NCBI RefSeq assembly: GCF_003935425.1
Contig: NZ_RHQN01000007.1
Span: 1-64,000, forward strand
Source of the DNA: Pseudomonas sp. v388
GTDB taxonomy: Bacteria > Pseudomonadota > Gammaproteobacteria > Pseudomonadales > Pseudomonadaceae
Direction: 5' to 3'
Length of the DNA: 64,000 bases
The notes beneath the pieces are model-generated. The model made no database searches, was not told where the DNA came from, and saw only the letters and a program-made list of their open reading frames with translations. The position numbers and the translations under genes are program-made. Positions 8,646-17,478 of this stretch are shown here, one piece after another (the first letter of the stretch is position 1; every line of letters begins with the position of its first letter).

Positions 8646-9572
8646 ATGCTCGCTGACACCCTCACCTGGCACCCGACCGCGCCCTTGCAACCCATGACCC
8701 TGACGTGGCTACGCGACGCGGGGGTTGAGGTTGCGATTCTGCGTTTGGACCTCATCGATCCGCTGATCAGCGGCAACAAGTGGTTCAAGCTGACTGGGCA
8801 TCTGCGTCATGCCGTGGCGGCGGGCGCCGATGGTGTGATCAGCCTGGGCGGTGCGCATTCCAATCATCTGCATGCCCTGGCGGCGGCGGGCAAGCGTTTC
8901 GGCTTTCCCACGGTCGGGTTGTTGCGCGGGCATCCCCAGGAGACGCCCACCCGTCGTGACCTGCAGGCGTTCGGCATGCAACTACACTGGCTGGGTTATG
9001 GCGGTTATCGCGCTCGCCATGAGCCGGATTTCTGGCTGCCGTGGCATGAGCGATACCCGGATTTTCAAGCGATCCCCGAAGGCGGCGGCGCACTGGCCGG
9101 TGCGCTAGGGTGCGGTGTCTTGCTGGAAATGGTGCACAGCCAACTGAGCACGCTGGGTTGGGACGACTACGACGGCTGGTGGCTGGCTGCCGGAACCGGC
9201 ACCACATTGGCGGGATTGATGCTGGCCGAGGCGGGGGCGCATCCGGTGCATGGCGCGCTGGCGGTGCCGGACGATCACGGCGTGGCGCAGAATATCGCGG
9301 CAGTAATGGATCAGGCTGGTTGCGCAATGAACGACGCGGCCTGCCACCTGCTGCAAGCCAGCCGCGGTGCCTTCGCCCGAACCGATCCGCAGTTGCTGGC
9401 TTTCATCAACGAGACCGAAGCCGAGTCCGACGTGCCACTGGAGCCTCTGTACACCGGCAAGGCCTTGCTGGCTTTGCGGGAGCAGGCCTTGGCCGGGCGA
9501 CTCCCGCCAGGCAGTCGCTTGATCTTCGTCCATACCGGCGGCTTGCAAGGGCGTCGGGCGATGGGGCTCTGA
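8646..9572 (+). CDS. PLP-dependent ACC deaminase / D-cysteine desulfhydrase family enzyme
   Basis: This 308-residue fold-type II PLP enzyme carries the Lys in SGNKWFKL (about K48), SLGGAHSNHLHALA for the substrate carboxylate, and the phosphate loop AAGTGTTLAG near residue 180. The family includes 1-aminocyclopropane-1-carboxylate deaminase and D-cysteine desulfhydrase, both releasing ammonia and a keto acid. I cannot tell these apart here; most pseudomonad relatives without a dedicated acdR regulator are annotated as D-cysteine desulfhydrase or simply family members. The ATG at 8646 gives the expected N-terminus; an upstream in-frame extension to 8526 looks like noncoding sequence. No strong Shine-Dalgarno is visible. 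The 238 bp between it and the immunity gene show nothing recognisable. Confidence 0.82.
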   Translation: MLADTLTWHPTAPLQPMTLTWLRDAGVEVAILRLDLIDPLISGNKWFKLTGHLRHAVAAGADGVISLGGAHSNHLHALAAAGKRFGFPTVGLLRGHPQETPTRRDLQAFGMQLHWLGYGGYRARHEPDFWLPWHERYPDFQAIPEGGGALAGALGCGVLLEMVHSQLSTLGWDDYDGWWLAAGTGTTLAGLMLAEAGAHPVHGALAVPDDHGVAQNIAAVMDQAGCAMNDAACHLLQASRGAFARTDPQLLAFINETEAESDVPLEPLYTGKALLALREQALAGRLPPGSRLIFVHTGGLQGRRAMGL

Positions 9573-9718
9573 AGCCCGATCCAGACGCTCTGGGACATGT
9601 TTTGCGCTTTTAGGCTTGCAGGTGTCGGCCCTGACTATGTGAGTGACTGTTTTGGATTAAGGCCAACCCGTCGCGGTCTCGATAATCGGTCCTTTCCGAT
9701 CCCGACGCCGAGGTCAGC

Positions 9719-11056
9719 ATGACAACCACCGCCACTGCACCAGTCGATCCCGCCACGCTGAAGAAAGTCATCGTCGCCGCCGCCATCGGTAATTTCGTCG
9801 AATGGTTCGACTTTGCCGTCTACGGCTTCCTGGCGACCACCATCGCCCTGCAGTTCTTCCCCAGTGGCGACGCCAGTGCCGCGTTGTTGAAAACCTTTGC
9901 GGTGTTCGCCGTGGCCTTTGCCTTCAGGCCATTGGGCGGGATTTTCTTTGGCATGCTCGGCGACCGGATCGGTCGCAAGCGCACCCTGGCGATGACCATT
10001 CTGCTGATGGCCGCCGCCACCACCCTGATCGGCCTGTTGCCTACTTACGCCGCCATTGGTGTGACGGCACCGATCCTGCTGACCATCATCCGCTGCGCCC
10101 AGGGATTCTCGGCCGGCGGCGAGTATGCCGGGGCCTGTGCCTACCTGATGGAGCACGCGCCGCAGAACAAACGAGCCTGGTATGGCAGCTTCGTGCCGGT
10201 CTCGACCTTTTCCGCGTTCGCCGCAGCTGCTGTGGTGGCGTACGCGCTGGAGGCTTCACTGTCGGCCGAAGCCATGGGCAGCTGGGGCTGGCGCCTACCG
10301 TTCCTGATTGCCGCGCCGCTGGGGCTGGTCGGGCTCTACCTGCGCTGGAAACTGGATGAAACCCCGGCGTTCCAGGCGGTCACCGAAGAACATGATGTGG
10401 CCCATTCTCCGCTCAAGGAAACCTTGCGCCATCACGGCGCGGCGATCTGCTGCCTGGGCGCCTTCGTCTCGCTGACGGCGCTGTCGTTCTACATGTTCAC
10501 CACGTATTTTGCGACCTACCTGCAAGTGGCGGGCGGTTTGAGTCGGGCCACGGCGCTGCTGGTGTCCTTGATCGCATTGCTGTTTGCCGCCGCGATCTGT
10601 CCGTTGGCCGGTGCGTTTTCCGACAAGGTCGGACGCCGCGTCACCATGGGCACGGCCTGCATGCTGTTGATGATGGTGGTGTTTCCCTCGTTCCTGATGG
10701 CCAGTTCGGGCTCGTTCGCGGCGTCTGTCGTCGGCGTCATGCTGCTGGCAGTCGGCGCGGTATTGTGCGGCGTGGTGACGGCGGCGCTGCTCTCGGAAAC
10801 CTTCCCGACCCGCACCCGCTACACCGCCTCGGCGATCACCTACAACATGGCCTACACCCTGTTTGGCGGCACCGCGCCGCTGGTAGCCACCTGGTTGATC
10901 ACTACCACCGGCAGCAACCTGTCGCCGGCGTTCTACCTGATTGCGGTGTCGATCCTGGCGCTGGTCGGCGGGCTGGCGCTCCCGGAAATGTCGAAGATCT
11001 CCCTGCACGATGTGCCGGTTGCGCAGAAGGGGCCGTCGCTCACGTCCGTGGCCTGA
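9719..11056 (+). CDS. MFS transporter, metabolite:H+ symporter type
   Basis: A 445-residue inner-membrane protein with 12 predicted membrane segments. It opens with AAAIGNFVEWFDFAVYGF, a hallmark of the metabolite:H+ symporter family (KgtP, ProP, ShiA and similar), and has the loop 2-3 motif GDRIGRKRTL and a later SDKVGRRVTMG. Members import organic acids, betaines or related compounds with protons; the substrate cannot be read from sequence. GAGG lies a few bases before the ATG. It is followed 132 bp later by another MFS gene in the same direction, with no terminator seen between. Confidence 0.88.
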   Translation: MTTTATAPVDPATLKKVIVAAAIGNFVEWFDFAVYGFLATTIALQFFPSGDASAALLKTFAVFAVAFAFRPLGGIFFGMLGDRIGRKRTLAMTILLMAAATTLIGLLPTYAAIGVTAPILLTIIRCAQGFSAGGEYAGACAYLMEHAPQNKRAWYGSFVPVSTFSAFAAAAVVAYALEASLSAEAMGSWGWRLPFLIAAPLGLVGLYLRWKLDETPAFQAVTEEHDVAHSPLKETLRHHGAAICCLGAFVSLTALSFYMFTTYFATYLQVAGGLSRATALLVSLIALLFAAAICPLAGAFSDKVGRRVTMGTACMLLMMVVFPSFLMASSGSFAASVVGVMLLAVGAVLCGVVTAALLSETFPTRTRYTASAITYNMAYTLFGGTAPLVATWLITTTGSNLSPAFYLIAVSILALVGGLALPEMSKISLHDVPVAQKGPSLTSVA

Positions 11057-11188
11057 CGTGAACCGGTCTGGCAAAAACGCAACAAAACGTGGCACGGGCG
11101 CCCCGAAAAATGGCACATTGGCGCGCCCTGGTACGCGTGACACATCTTGTAACCATCCGTCCGGGGCGACCTGAAACCCTTTTTACGG

Positions 11189-12406
11189 ATGAATTCCATG
11201 GCGACCAGTGCTCAGCCTGCTGCGGCGGCGGCCTCGACAACCCCTCAATCCAGCCCGTTGGTCATGCGCATCATCGGCGCCGTGGCGCTGGCGCATTTGA
11301 TCAACGACCTGATCCAGGCGGTACTGCCGTCGATCTATCCGATGCTCAAGGCCAGCTATGACCTGAGCTTCACCCAGATCGGCCTGATCACGTTGACGTT
11401 CCAGATCACTGCCTCGCTGCTGCAGCCCTGGGTGGGTTACTACACGGACCGTCACCCCAATCCGCTGGTCTTGCCGGTGGGCTCGATCTGCACGTTGGTC
11501 GGCATCGTGATGATGTCGATGGTCGGCAGCTTTCCGATGATCCTGCTGGCCTCGGCGCTGATCGGCATCGGCTCCTCGACCTTTCATCCGGAAGCCTCGC
11601 GCATCGCGCGACTGGCGTCGGGCGGGCGATTCGGCCTGGCGCAGTCGACCTTTCAGGTCGGCGGCAATACCGGTTCAGCCATCGGGCCGCTGCTCGCGGC
11701 GGCGATCATCATTCCGTTCGGCCAGGGCAATGTGGCGTGGGTCGGATTGATCGCGCTGTTTTCCCTTGGGTTGCTGTATGTGATCAGCCGCTGGTATCGC
11801 GCTCACCTGAACCTGTTCAAGCTCAAGGCAGGCCAGGCGGCGACCCACGGTCTGTCCCGCAACCGGGTGATTGTGTCCTTGGCGGTGCTGGCGTTTCTGG
11901 TGTTCTCCAAGTTCTTCTACATGACCAGCCTCACCAGCTATTTCACCTTCTACCTGATCGAAAAGTTCGACCTGTCGGTGGCCAGCTCGCAACTGCATCT
12001 GTTCCTGTTCCTGGGCGCGGTAGCGGCGGGCACCTTTTTCGGCGGACCCATCGGCGACAAGATCGGCCGCAAGGCAGTGATCTGGTTTTCGATCCTCGGC
12101 GCCGCGCCGTTCACCCTGGCACTGCCGTATGCCGATCTGTTCTGGACCAGTGTGCTGAGCGTGGTCATCGGCTTCGTGCTGGCCTCGGCGTTTTCAGCCA
12201 TCGTGGTCTATGCGCAGGAACTGGTGCCGGGCAACGTGGGCATGATCGCCGGGATCTTCTTTGGCCTGATGTTCGGCTTTGGCGGGATCGGCGCGGCGCT
12301 GCTGGGCTATCTGGCCGACAGCCACGGCATCCTGTTCGTCTATAACCTGTGCTCGTACCTGCCGTTGCTGGGCATCCTGGCGATTCTGTTGCCGCGCACC
12401 AAATGA
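11189..12406 (+). CDS. MFS efflux transporter, fosmidomycin-resistance (Fsr) type
   Basis: This 405-residue protein has about 12 membrane segments. Segments such as HLINDLIQAVLPSIYPMLK, LTFQITASLLQPWVGYYTDR and GIGSSTFHPEASRIAR are typical of the Fsr branch of the major facilitator family, which exports fosmidomycin and other compounds. The second loop has GGPIGDKIGRKAVIW. An alternative start 9 bp downstream (MATSAQP) is possible. It lies downstream of the other MFS gene and converges on the DUF1853 gene, with only 14 bp between stops. Natural substrate unknown. Confidence 0.85.
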   Translation: MNSMATSAQPAAAAASTTPQSSPLVMRIIGAVALAHLINDLIQAVLPSIYPMLKASYDLSFTQIGLITLTFQITASLLQPWVGYYTDRHPNPLVLPVGSICTLVGIVMMSMVGSFPMILLASALIGIGSSTFHPEASRIARLASGGRFGLAQSTFQVGGNTGSAIGPLLAAAIIIPFGQGNVAWVGLIALFSLGLLYVISRWYRAHLNLFKLKAGQAATHGLSRNRVIVSLAVLAFLVFSKFFYMTSLTSYFTFYLIEKFDLSVASSQLHLFLFLGAVAAGTFFGGPIGDKIGRKAVIWFSILGAAPFTLALPYADLFWTSVLSVVIGFVLASAFSAIVVYAQELVPGNVGMIAGIFFGLMFGFGGIGAALLGYLADSHGILFVYNLCSYLPLLGILAILLPRTK

Positions 12407-12420
12407 AGACGCCGCCTCGT

Positions 12421-13404
12421 TCACAGCGGTGAAGCAGGCAGTACGGCCGGGATGGACGACAGGCTGGTGTCTGCCAGATTCGGCCACATGTCCGAGACCA
12501 GAAACAGCCGTTCGGTCTCGACCCAATGACCGTCGTCCGCCGGGTTCAGGCGCACCAGCAATTGCGCCGGAGCCAGCGGGTCGAGCTGGTTCAGCCAGTC
12601 CTGCAACCGGGTATCCGGCCACGCGTCGGCGTAGCGGGCCGGGGCCAGCCAGGCGTGACGCGGCAATGGCTGCCAGCGCCCGGCTTCGCTCTGGGCAACG
12701 AACCGCGGCCAGTCGCGCTGATGCAGCCAGCGCCCCTTGAGGTGCTGGGCGTGTGCGCCGCTGGGCGATTGCGCCTGTCCGGGCCAGGGATACAGCAGGT
12801 AGCCGCCCAGCCAGAGCTCGGCACTGAAGCCTTCGATGCCGTGGGCTGCGAGGGCGAGCTGACTTTCCGGGCGCGCCGACATCGGCAGTTGATGCTGGCT
12901 CAAGTGCGTCAATTTGCGATCCAGCCGGTCGTGACACCCCGGCCCCAGCCACTGCGCCGAATCGCTGCCGTTACCGTCCTGCGGCCCCAGGTAGAGTTTG
13001 ATCGCCAGTTCCACGTGGTGCACGCCGTCCCGGTCGCGCAATAGCATGTCCAGCTCGCCCAGGGTATGACCTCCCTGGCGAATCGGCAGATTGGCGGCAA
13101 TGATCTCCACGCCCGGCGCATGACGCACGGCGAATTGCCACAGGCGTTCGTAATACAAGCCAAGGCGGCGCGTCGCCGCTTGCGCCAGCCAGTGTTCCAG
13201 CGCACGGCTGTCCTGATCCAGGTCCAGCAGGAATTCCGCCAGCTGCTGCGGCGCCTGCACCCAGTCGCTGCCGGTCAGCGGATGACGCTGCGGCCAGGGT
13301 GTTGCGGCCAGCATGGGCGGCGCCAGAATGACCCACGCCAGATCCCGGACTTCGGGATGGCGCAGTTGGCGGGGAAGGTCGACAAGGCTGGGGAAAAGAG
13401 TCAT
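12421..13404 (-). CDS. DUF1853 family protein
   Basis: A 327-residue protein starting [17 protein letters not shown] with features of DUF1853: early [18 protein letters not shown], a central [21 protein letters not shown] and a C-terminal W-rich part. The central segment (ELDMLLRD, then a V-E-L-A-I-K strand) resembles the PD-(D/E)XK nuclease core, an inference from pattern only. No signal peptide or membrane segment is seen. The frame is open upstream to 13584, but the extension looks noncoding; the ATG at 13404 lacks a clear Shine-Dalgarno. It is divergent from nadK, and the order is common in Pseudomonas. Function unknown. Confidence 0.75.
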   Translation of the reverse strand: MTLFPSLVDLPRQLRHPEVRDLAWVILAPPMLAATPWPQRHPLTGSDWVQAPQQLAEFLLDLDQDSRALEHWLAQAATRRLGLYYERLWQFAVRHAPGVEIIAANLPIRQGGHTLGELDMLLRDRDGVHHVELAIKLYLGPQDGNGSDSAQWLGPGCHDRLDRKLTHLSQHQLPMSARPESQLALAAHGIEGFSAELWLGGYLLYPWPGQAQSPSGAHAQHLKGRWLHQRDWPRFVAQSEAGRWQPLPRHAWLAPARYADAWPDTRLQDWLNQLDPLAPAQLLVRLNPADDGHWVETERLFLVSDMWPNLADTSLSSIPAVLPASPL

Positions 13405-13619
13405 GCACCGAGGATAGCCGTTGTTGGCGGCGGGCGGCGAGTCCTGAGCCGGTGAGAAGTCAAAGACAGTTGGCGCCCTTGCGCAACGGGTATGACGACC
13501 ATTCAAAAGTTTCCTCCCACCGAAAGTCGCGCACCGATATATCCTGCGTTTGCCGCTACCCCGCCGTTCGCCCATAATCCCCACCTTTGAAGACGTATCG
13601 CATCCGCAGCAGGAGCCCC

Positions 13620-14510
13620 ATGGAGCAATTTCGCAATATCGGCATCATTGGCCGCCTGGGCAGTGTCCAGGTGCTCGATACCGTTCGCCGACTCAAGCGA
13701 TTCCTGTTGGATCGCCACCTGCATGTGATTCTCGAAGAGACCATCGCCGAAGTGCTGCCGGGCCACGGCCTGCAGACGTCCTCGCGCAAGATGCTCGGCG
13801 AGGTGTGCGACATGGTCATCGTGGTCGGTGGCGATGGCAGCCTGTTGGGCGCGGCCCGTGCGCTCGCGCGACATAACGTCCCGGTGCTGGGCATCAACCG
13901 CGGCAGCCTGGGTTTCCTGACCGACATCCGCCCCGACGAGCTGGAAGTCAAATGCGCTGAAGTGCTGGATGGCCACTATCTGGTCGAAAACCGCTTCCTG
14001 CTCCAGGCCGAGGTTCGCCGTCACGGGGAAGCCATCGGACAGGGCGACGCGCTCAACGACGTGGTGCTGCATCCGGGCAAATCCACGCGGATGATCGAGT
14101 TCGAAATCTACATCGACGGCCAGTTCGTCTGCAGCCAGAAGGCCGACGGCCTGATCGTCGCCACCCCCACTGGCTCGACCGCCTACGCGCTGTCGGCGGG
14201 TGGGCCGATCATGCATCCCAAACTCGACGCCATCGTCATCGTGCCGATGTATCCGCATACCCTTTCCGGACGGCCGATCGTGGTCGACGGGAACAGCGAG
14301 CTGAAAATCGTGGTCTCCAAGGACATGACGATTTATCCGCAAGTGTCCTGCGATGGCCAGAACCACTTCACCTGCGCGCCCGGCGACACCATCACGGTGA
14401 GCAAAAAGTCGCAGAAACTGCGCCTGATCCACCCGCTGGACCACAACTACTACGAAGTCTGCCGCACCAAGCTGGGCTGGGGCAGTCGGCTCGGCGCTGG
14501 GGGCGACTGA
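13620..14510 (+). CDS. nadK: NAD kinase
   Basis: NadK phosphorylates NAD+ to NADP+ with ATP or polyphosphate in the cytoplasm. The 296-residue product has the GGDG motif in VVGGDGSLL (about residue 70), [10 protein letters not shown], an NE/D-type region [11 protein letters not shown], and [17 protein letters not shown] near 180. The start [12 protein letters not shown] follows AGGAG by a few bases; a longer frame from 13587 is not needed. Its TGA overlaps the next ATG (TGATG). The next two genes are similarly overlapping, so nadK heads a compact operon. Confidence 0.96.
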   Translation: MEQFRNIGIIGRLGSVQVLDTVRRLKRFLLDRHLHVILEETIAEVLPGHGLQTSSRKMLGEVCDMVIVVGGDGSLLGAARALARHNVPVLGINRGSLGFLTDIRPDELEVKCAEVLDGHYLVENRFLLQAEVRRHGEAIGQGDALNDVVLHPGKSTRMIEFEIYIDGQFVCSQKADGLIVATPTGSTAYALSAGGPIMHPKLDAIVIVPMYPHTLSGRPIVVDGNSELKIVVSKDMTIYPQVSCDGQNHFTCAPGDTITVSKKSQKLRLIHPLDHNYYEVCRTKLGWGSRLGAGGD

Positions 14511-15478
14511 TGCTCGATCCGGCGCGTAGCTTTGATCTGATCGGTGACGTGCATGGATGTGCTCATACCCTTGAGCACTTGCTGGAAAGACTCGGCTATC
14601 GCTTGCAGGCCGGCGTCTGGCGCCATCCCGAGCGGATAGCGATTTTCCTCGGTGACATCATTGACCGCGGACCGCGCATTCGCGAAGCCCTGCACATCGT
14701 GCGCGACATGGTCCAGGCCGGGCAGGCCCATTGCATCATGGGCAATCACGAGTTCAACGCCCTGGGCTGGATGACACCCGCGCTGCCGGAAAGTGGCCAG
14801 CAGTATGTTCGCGAACACAGCCCGCGCCACGCGAAGCTGATCGGCGAAACACTGGCGCAATTCGAGGCGTATCCGCAGGAATGGGCCGAGTTCGTCGACT
14901 GGTTCTACGAGTTGCCGCTGTTCATCGACGCCGAGCGTTTTCGAGTGGTGCATGCCTGTTGGGACCCGACCCTGATCGAACCGCTGCGCGGCCTGCATGG
15001 CAACGGCTGCATCGACAAGCATTTCGTCCAGGCCTCGGCGGTGCCAGGCAGTTTCGCCAGCGGAGTGTTCAACCGCCTGCTGCGCGGCACCGACATGCGC
15101 CTGCCCCACGGCCTGACGCTGACCGGCGGCGACGGCCTGACCCGCGCGTTCTTCCGCACCAAATTCTGGGAAGACGACCCGCAAACCTACGGCGATATCG
15201 TCTTCCAGCCTGACGCGCTGCCCGAAGGCGTGGCCAAGACGCCGCTGTCGACCAGCGAAAAGAACGCGCTGCTGCGCTACGGTAGCGACGAACCCATGTT
15301 GTTCGTGGGCCATTACTGGCGCAGCGGCATCCCCGCACCCATTCGTCCCAACCTGGCCTGCCTGGACTACAGCGCTGTGCTGTACGGAAAGCTGGTTGCT
15401 TACCGGCTGGACCAAGAAACCCGCATTGATCCAGACAAGTTCGTCTGGGTCGACGTCCAGCGCCCCGAGAATTCGTAA
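14510..15478 (+). CDS. Calcineurin-like metallophosphoesterase
   Basis: A 322-residue phosphoesterase of the ApaH/PrpE-like group with all metal-binding motifs: GDVHG (12-16), GDIIDRGP (near 47), GNHE (near 79) and a late H in FVGHYW. Relatives hydrolyse Ap4A, phosphoproteins or other phosphoesters; the exact substrate is not evident. It overlaps nadK at its start and the rhomboid gene at its end (TAATG), so it is translated as part of this operon. No signal peptide. Confidence 0.88.
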   Translation: MLDPARSFDLIGDVHGCAHTLEHLLERLGYRLQAGVWRHPERIAIFLGDIIDRGPRIREALHIVRDMVQAGQAHCIMGNHEFNALGWMTPALPESGQQYVREHSPRHAKLIGETLAQFEAYPQEWAEFVDWFYELPLFIDAERFRVVHACWDPTLIEPLRGLHGNGCIDKHFVQASAVPGSFASGVFNRLLRGTDMRLPHGLTLTGGDGLTRAFFRTKFWEDDPQTYGDIVFQPDALPEGVAKTPLSTSEKNALLRYGSDEPMLFVGHYWRSGIPAPIRPNLACLDYSAVLYGKLVAYRLDQETRIDPDKFVWVDVQRPENS

Positions 15479-16347
15479 TGACCCCAGTTGCTGTCCTGCG
15501 CCTGCCGTTGACCACGGATCTGAGTGGCTTCGTCAGCCTTCTTCATCGCCTGCAAGTGCCCCATCGCGTCAGCGAAGAGGTGGGCGAGCAGGTCCTGTGG
15601 GTGCCCGATGCGGGCCAGCTGCCCGATGAAGTGCGCGAGCTGTACCAACGTTTTCCAGAGGGAGACGACGCCTACCAACTGCCGGCCGGAGCGGGCGGCG
15701 ACAAGGGGCGCAGCTCGTTCTTCGGCCAGCTGCGTGACAGCCCGGTCACGACACTGGTGCTGCTGGCAAGCCTGATCGTCGCCGGCGTGACGTTGCTGGG
15801 CGACAATCTGGACGCCGTGCGCTGGCTGACGTTTCTCGATTTTCGCGTGCATGGCGACTACGCAACGTTCATTGCGCTGGCCGACAGTCTGGCGGCGGGG
15901 CAGTGGTGGCGGGTGGTTTCGCCGATGCTCATTCATTTCGGTGTCTTGCACCTGGCCATGAACGCCATGTGGTACTGGGAGCTGGGGCGGCGTATTGAAC
16001 TGCGCCAGGGCAGCGGGCATCTGCTGGCACTGACCCTGCTGTTCGCCGCCGTATCCAACTATGTTCAATACACGTTTGGCGGTCCCGGCCTGTTCGGTGG
16101 ACTGTCCGGCGTACTGTACGGGTTGCTGGGCCACTGCTGGATCTTCCAGCTGCTGGCGCCCAACCCGATCTACCGCCTGCCGCGCGGCGTGCTGGTCATG
16201 ATGCTCGTCTGGCTGTTGCTGTGCCTGTCCGGCGTGGTGAGCATGCTCGGTTTTGGCGATATCGCCAACGGCGCACATGTCGGCGGGCTGATCATCGGTT
16301 GTGTCACGGGTCTTGCAGGCGGAGCCTTGGCCCGCAGGAAGGGCTAG
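15478..16347 (+). CDS. Rhomboid intramembrane serine protease (GlpG-like)
   Basis: This 289-residue protein has a soluble N-terminal domain of about 85 residues, as in GlpG, then six membrane segments. The catalytic Ser is in GGLSGVLYGLLGH and the His in IANGAHVGGLIIG; the conserved H-x-x-x-N of TM2 is in HLAMNAMWYWELG. Rhomboids cut membrane proteins within the bilayer and GlpG helps with quality control of orphan subunits. It overlaps the phosphoesterase gene. A second, shorter rhomboid is encoded at 21.8 kb. Confidence 0.92.
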   Translation: MTPVAVLRLPLTTDLSGFVSLLHRLQVPHRVSEEVGEQVLWVPDAGQLPDEVRELYQRFPEGDDAYQLPAGAGGDKGRSSFFGQLRDSPVTTLVLLASLIVAGVTLLGDNLDAVRWLTFLDFRVHGDYATFIALADSLAAGQWWRVVSPMLIHFGVLHLAMNAMWYWELGRRIELRQGSGHLLALTLLFAAVSNYVQYTFGGPGLFGGLSGVLYGLLGHCWIFQLLAPNPIYRLPRGVLVMMLVWLLLCLSGVVSMLGFGDIANGAHVGGLIIGCVTGLAGGALARRKG

Positions 16348-16377
16348 AATACTGCCCGCCAATTTCTGGAGTAGGCC

Positions 16378-16638
16378 ATGTCATCTTTTGTGGAAATGAT
16401 CGAAAACATCACCCCGGATATCTACGAGAGCCTCAAGCTTGCCGTGGAAATCGGCAAATGGTCCGACGGGCGCAAGTTGACCCAGGAGCAGCGTGAACTG
16501 TCGTTGCAGGCGCTGATCGCCTGGGAAGCGCAGAACCTGCCCGAGGACCAGCGCATCGGTTACATGGGCCCGCAGGAATGTGCGTCCAAGTCAGCGCCGG
16601 TGCCCAATATTCTGTTCAAGTCGGATGCCATTCATTGA
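16378..16638 (+). CDS. yeaC: YeaC family protein (DUF1315)
   Basis: An 86-residue soluble protein, typical length for the family, with MSSFVEMIENITPDIYESLKLAVEIGKW and the conserved end QALIAWEAQNLPEDQRIGYM. The function of the family is not known. It sits 30 bp after the rhomboid gene, and GGAG lies before its ATG. Its stop overlaps the probable TTG start of the next gene, so the two are probably translated together. Confidence 0.85.
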   Translation: MSSFVEMIENITPDIYESLKLAVEIGKWSDGRKLTQEQRELSLQALIAWEAQNLPEDQRIGYMGPQECASKSAPVPNILFKSDAIH

Positions 16639-17468
16639 TCGAACTCGGTCGCGGATCAGTCAACAAAATGTCGGTGCGTCATGAAGACGCGTCGTTGGTG
16701 CAGTACGCCTTTCGTCTGGGCGACAGTGAAATTCCGGTCAACCCGCTGATCGGTAAAACCCTGCGTCTGGAATTTCTGGGGGCGATCCATTGTTCCCACT
16801 GCGGTCGCAAGACCAAATCCAGCTACAGCCAGGGCTACTGCTACCCGTGCATGCTCAAGCTCGCCCAGTGCGACGTGTGCATCATGAGCCCGGAAAAGTG
16901 TCACCACGATCAAGGCACCTGTCGCGATCCGGCGTGGGGCGAGCAATTCTGCATGACCGACCACATCGTCTACCTGGCCAACTCGTCGGGCGTGAAGGTG
17001 GGCATCACCCGTTCCAGCCAACTGCCTACTCGATGGCTCGATCAGGGTGCCAGCCAGGCGTTGCCCATCCTGCGGGTTGCGACGCGGCAGCAGTCCGGCT
17101 TCGTCGAAGACCTGCTGCGCAGTCAGGTCGCCGACCGCACCAACTGGCGCGCACTGCTCAAGGGTGACGCGCAACCGGTCGATCTCAAGGCGATCCGTCA
17201 GGAACTGTTCGACAGCTGCGGCGCGGGCCTGCTTGGATTGCAAGAACGATTCGGCCTGCAGGCCATCCAATTGCTGCATGACGCCGAGCCTCTCGAGTTT
17301 CGCTATCCGGTCGAGGCGTATCCCACCAAGATCGTCAGCTTCAACCTGGACAAGAACCCGATTGCCGAGGGCACGCTGCTGGGAATCAAGGGCCAGTACC
17401 TGATTTTCGACACCGGCGTGATCAACATTCGCAAATACACGGCCTATCAGCTGGCCGTGCATCAGTAA
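16635..17468 (+). CDS. DUF2797 protein: zinc-ribbon plus GIY-YIG-like domain
   Basis: A 277-residue protein with a Cys-rich N-terminal half: CSHCGR, CYPCMLKLAQCDVCIMSPEKC and CRDPAWGEQFC, about nine Cys in spacing that suggests bound zinc. It is followed by HIVYLANSSGVKVGITRSSQLPTRW, which looks like a GIY-YIG nuclease core (VYL...VKVGIT...R), an inference from pattern. The start is taken as TTG at 16635 (reading M-IELGRGSVNK), overlapping the YeaC stop; an ATG at 16668 is the alternative. It lies just upstream of pepN. Function unknown, possibly nucleic-acid related. Confidence 0.75.
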   Translation: MIELGRGSVNKMSVRHEDASLVQYAFRLGDSEIPVNPLIGKTLRLEFLGAIHCSHCGRKTKSSYSQGYCYPCMLKLAQCDVCIMSPEKCHHDQGTCRDPAWGEQFCMTDHIVYLANSSGVKVGITRSSQLPTRWLDQGASQALPILRVATRQQSGFVEDLLRSQVADRTNWRALLKGDAQPVDLKAIRQELFDSCGAGLLGLQERFGLQAIQLLHDAEPLEFRYPVEAYPTKIVSFNLDKNPIAEGTLLGIKGQYLIFDTGVINIRKYTAYQLAVHQ

Positions 17469-17478
17469 GGATTCGAGC

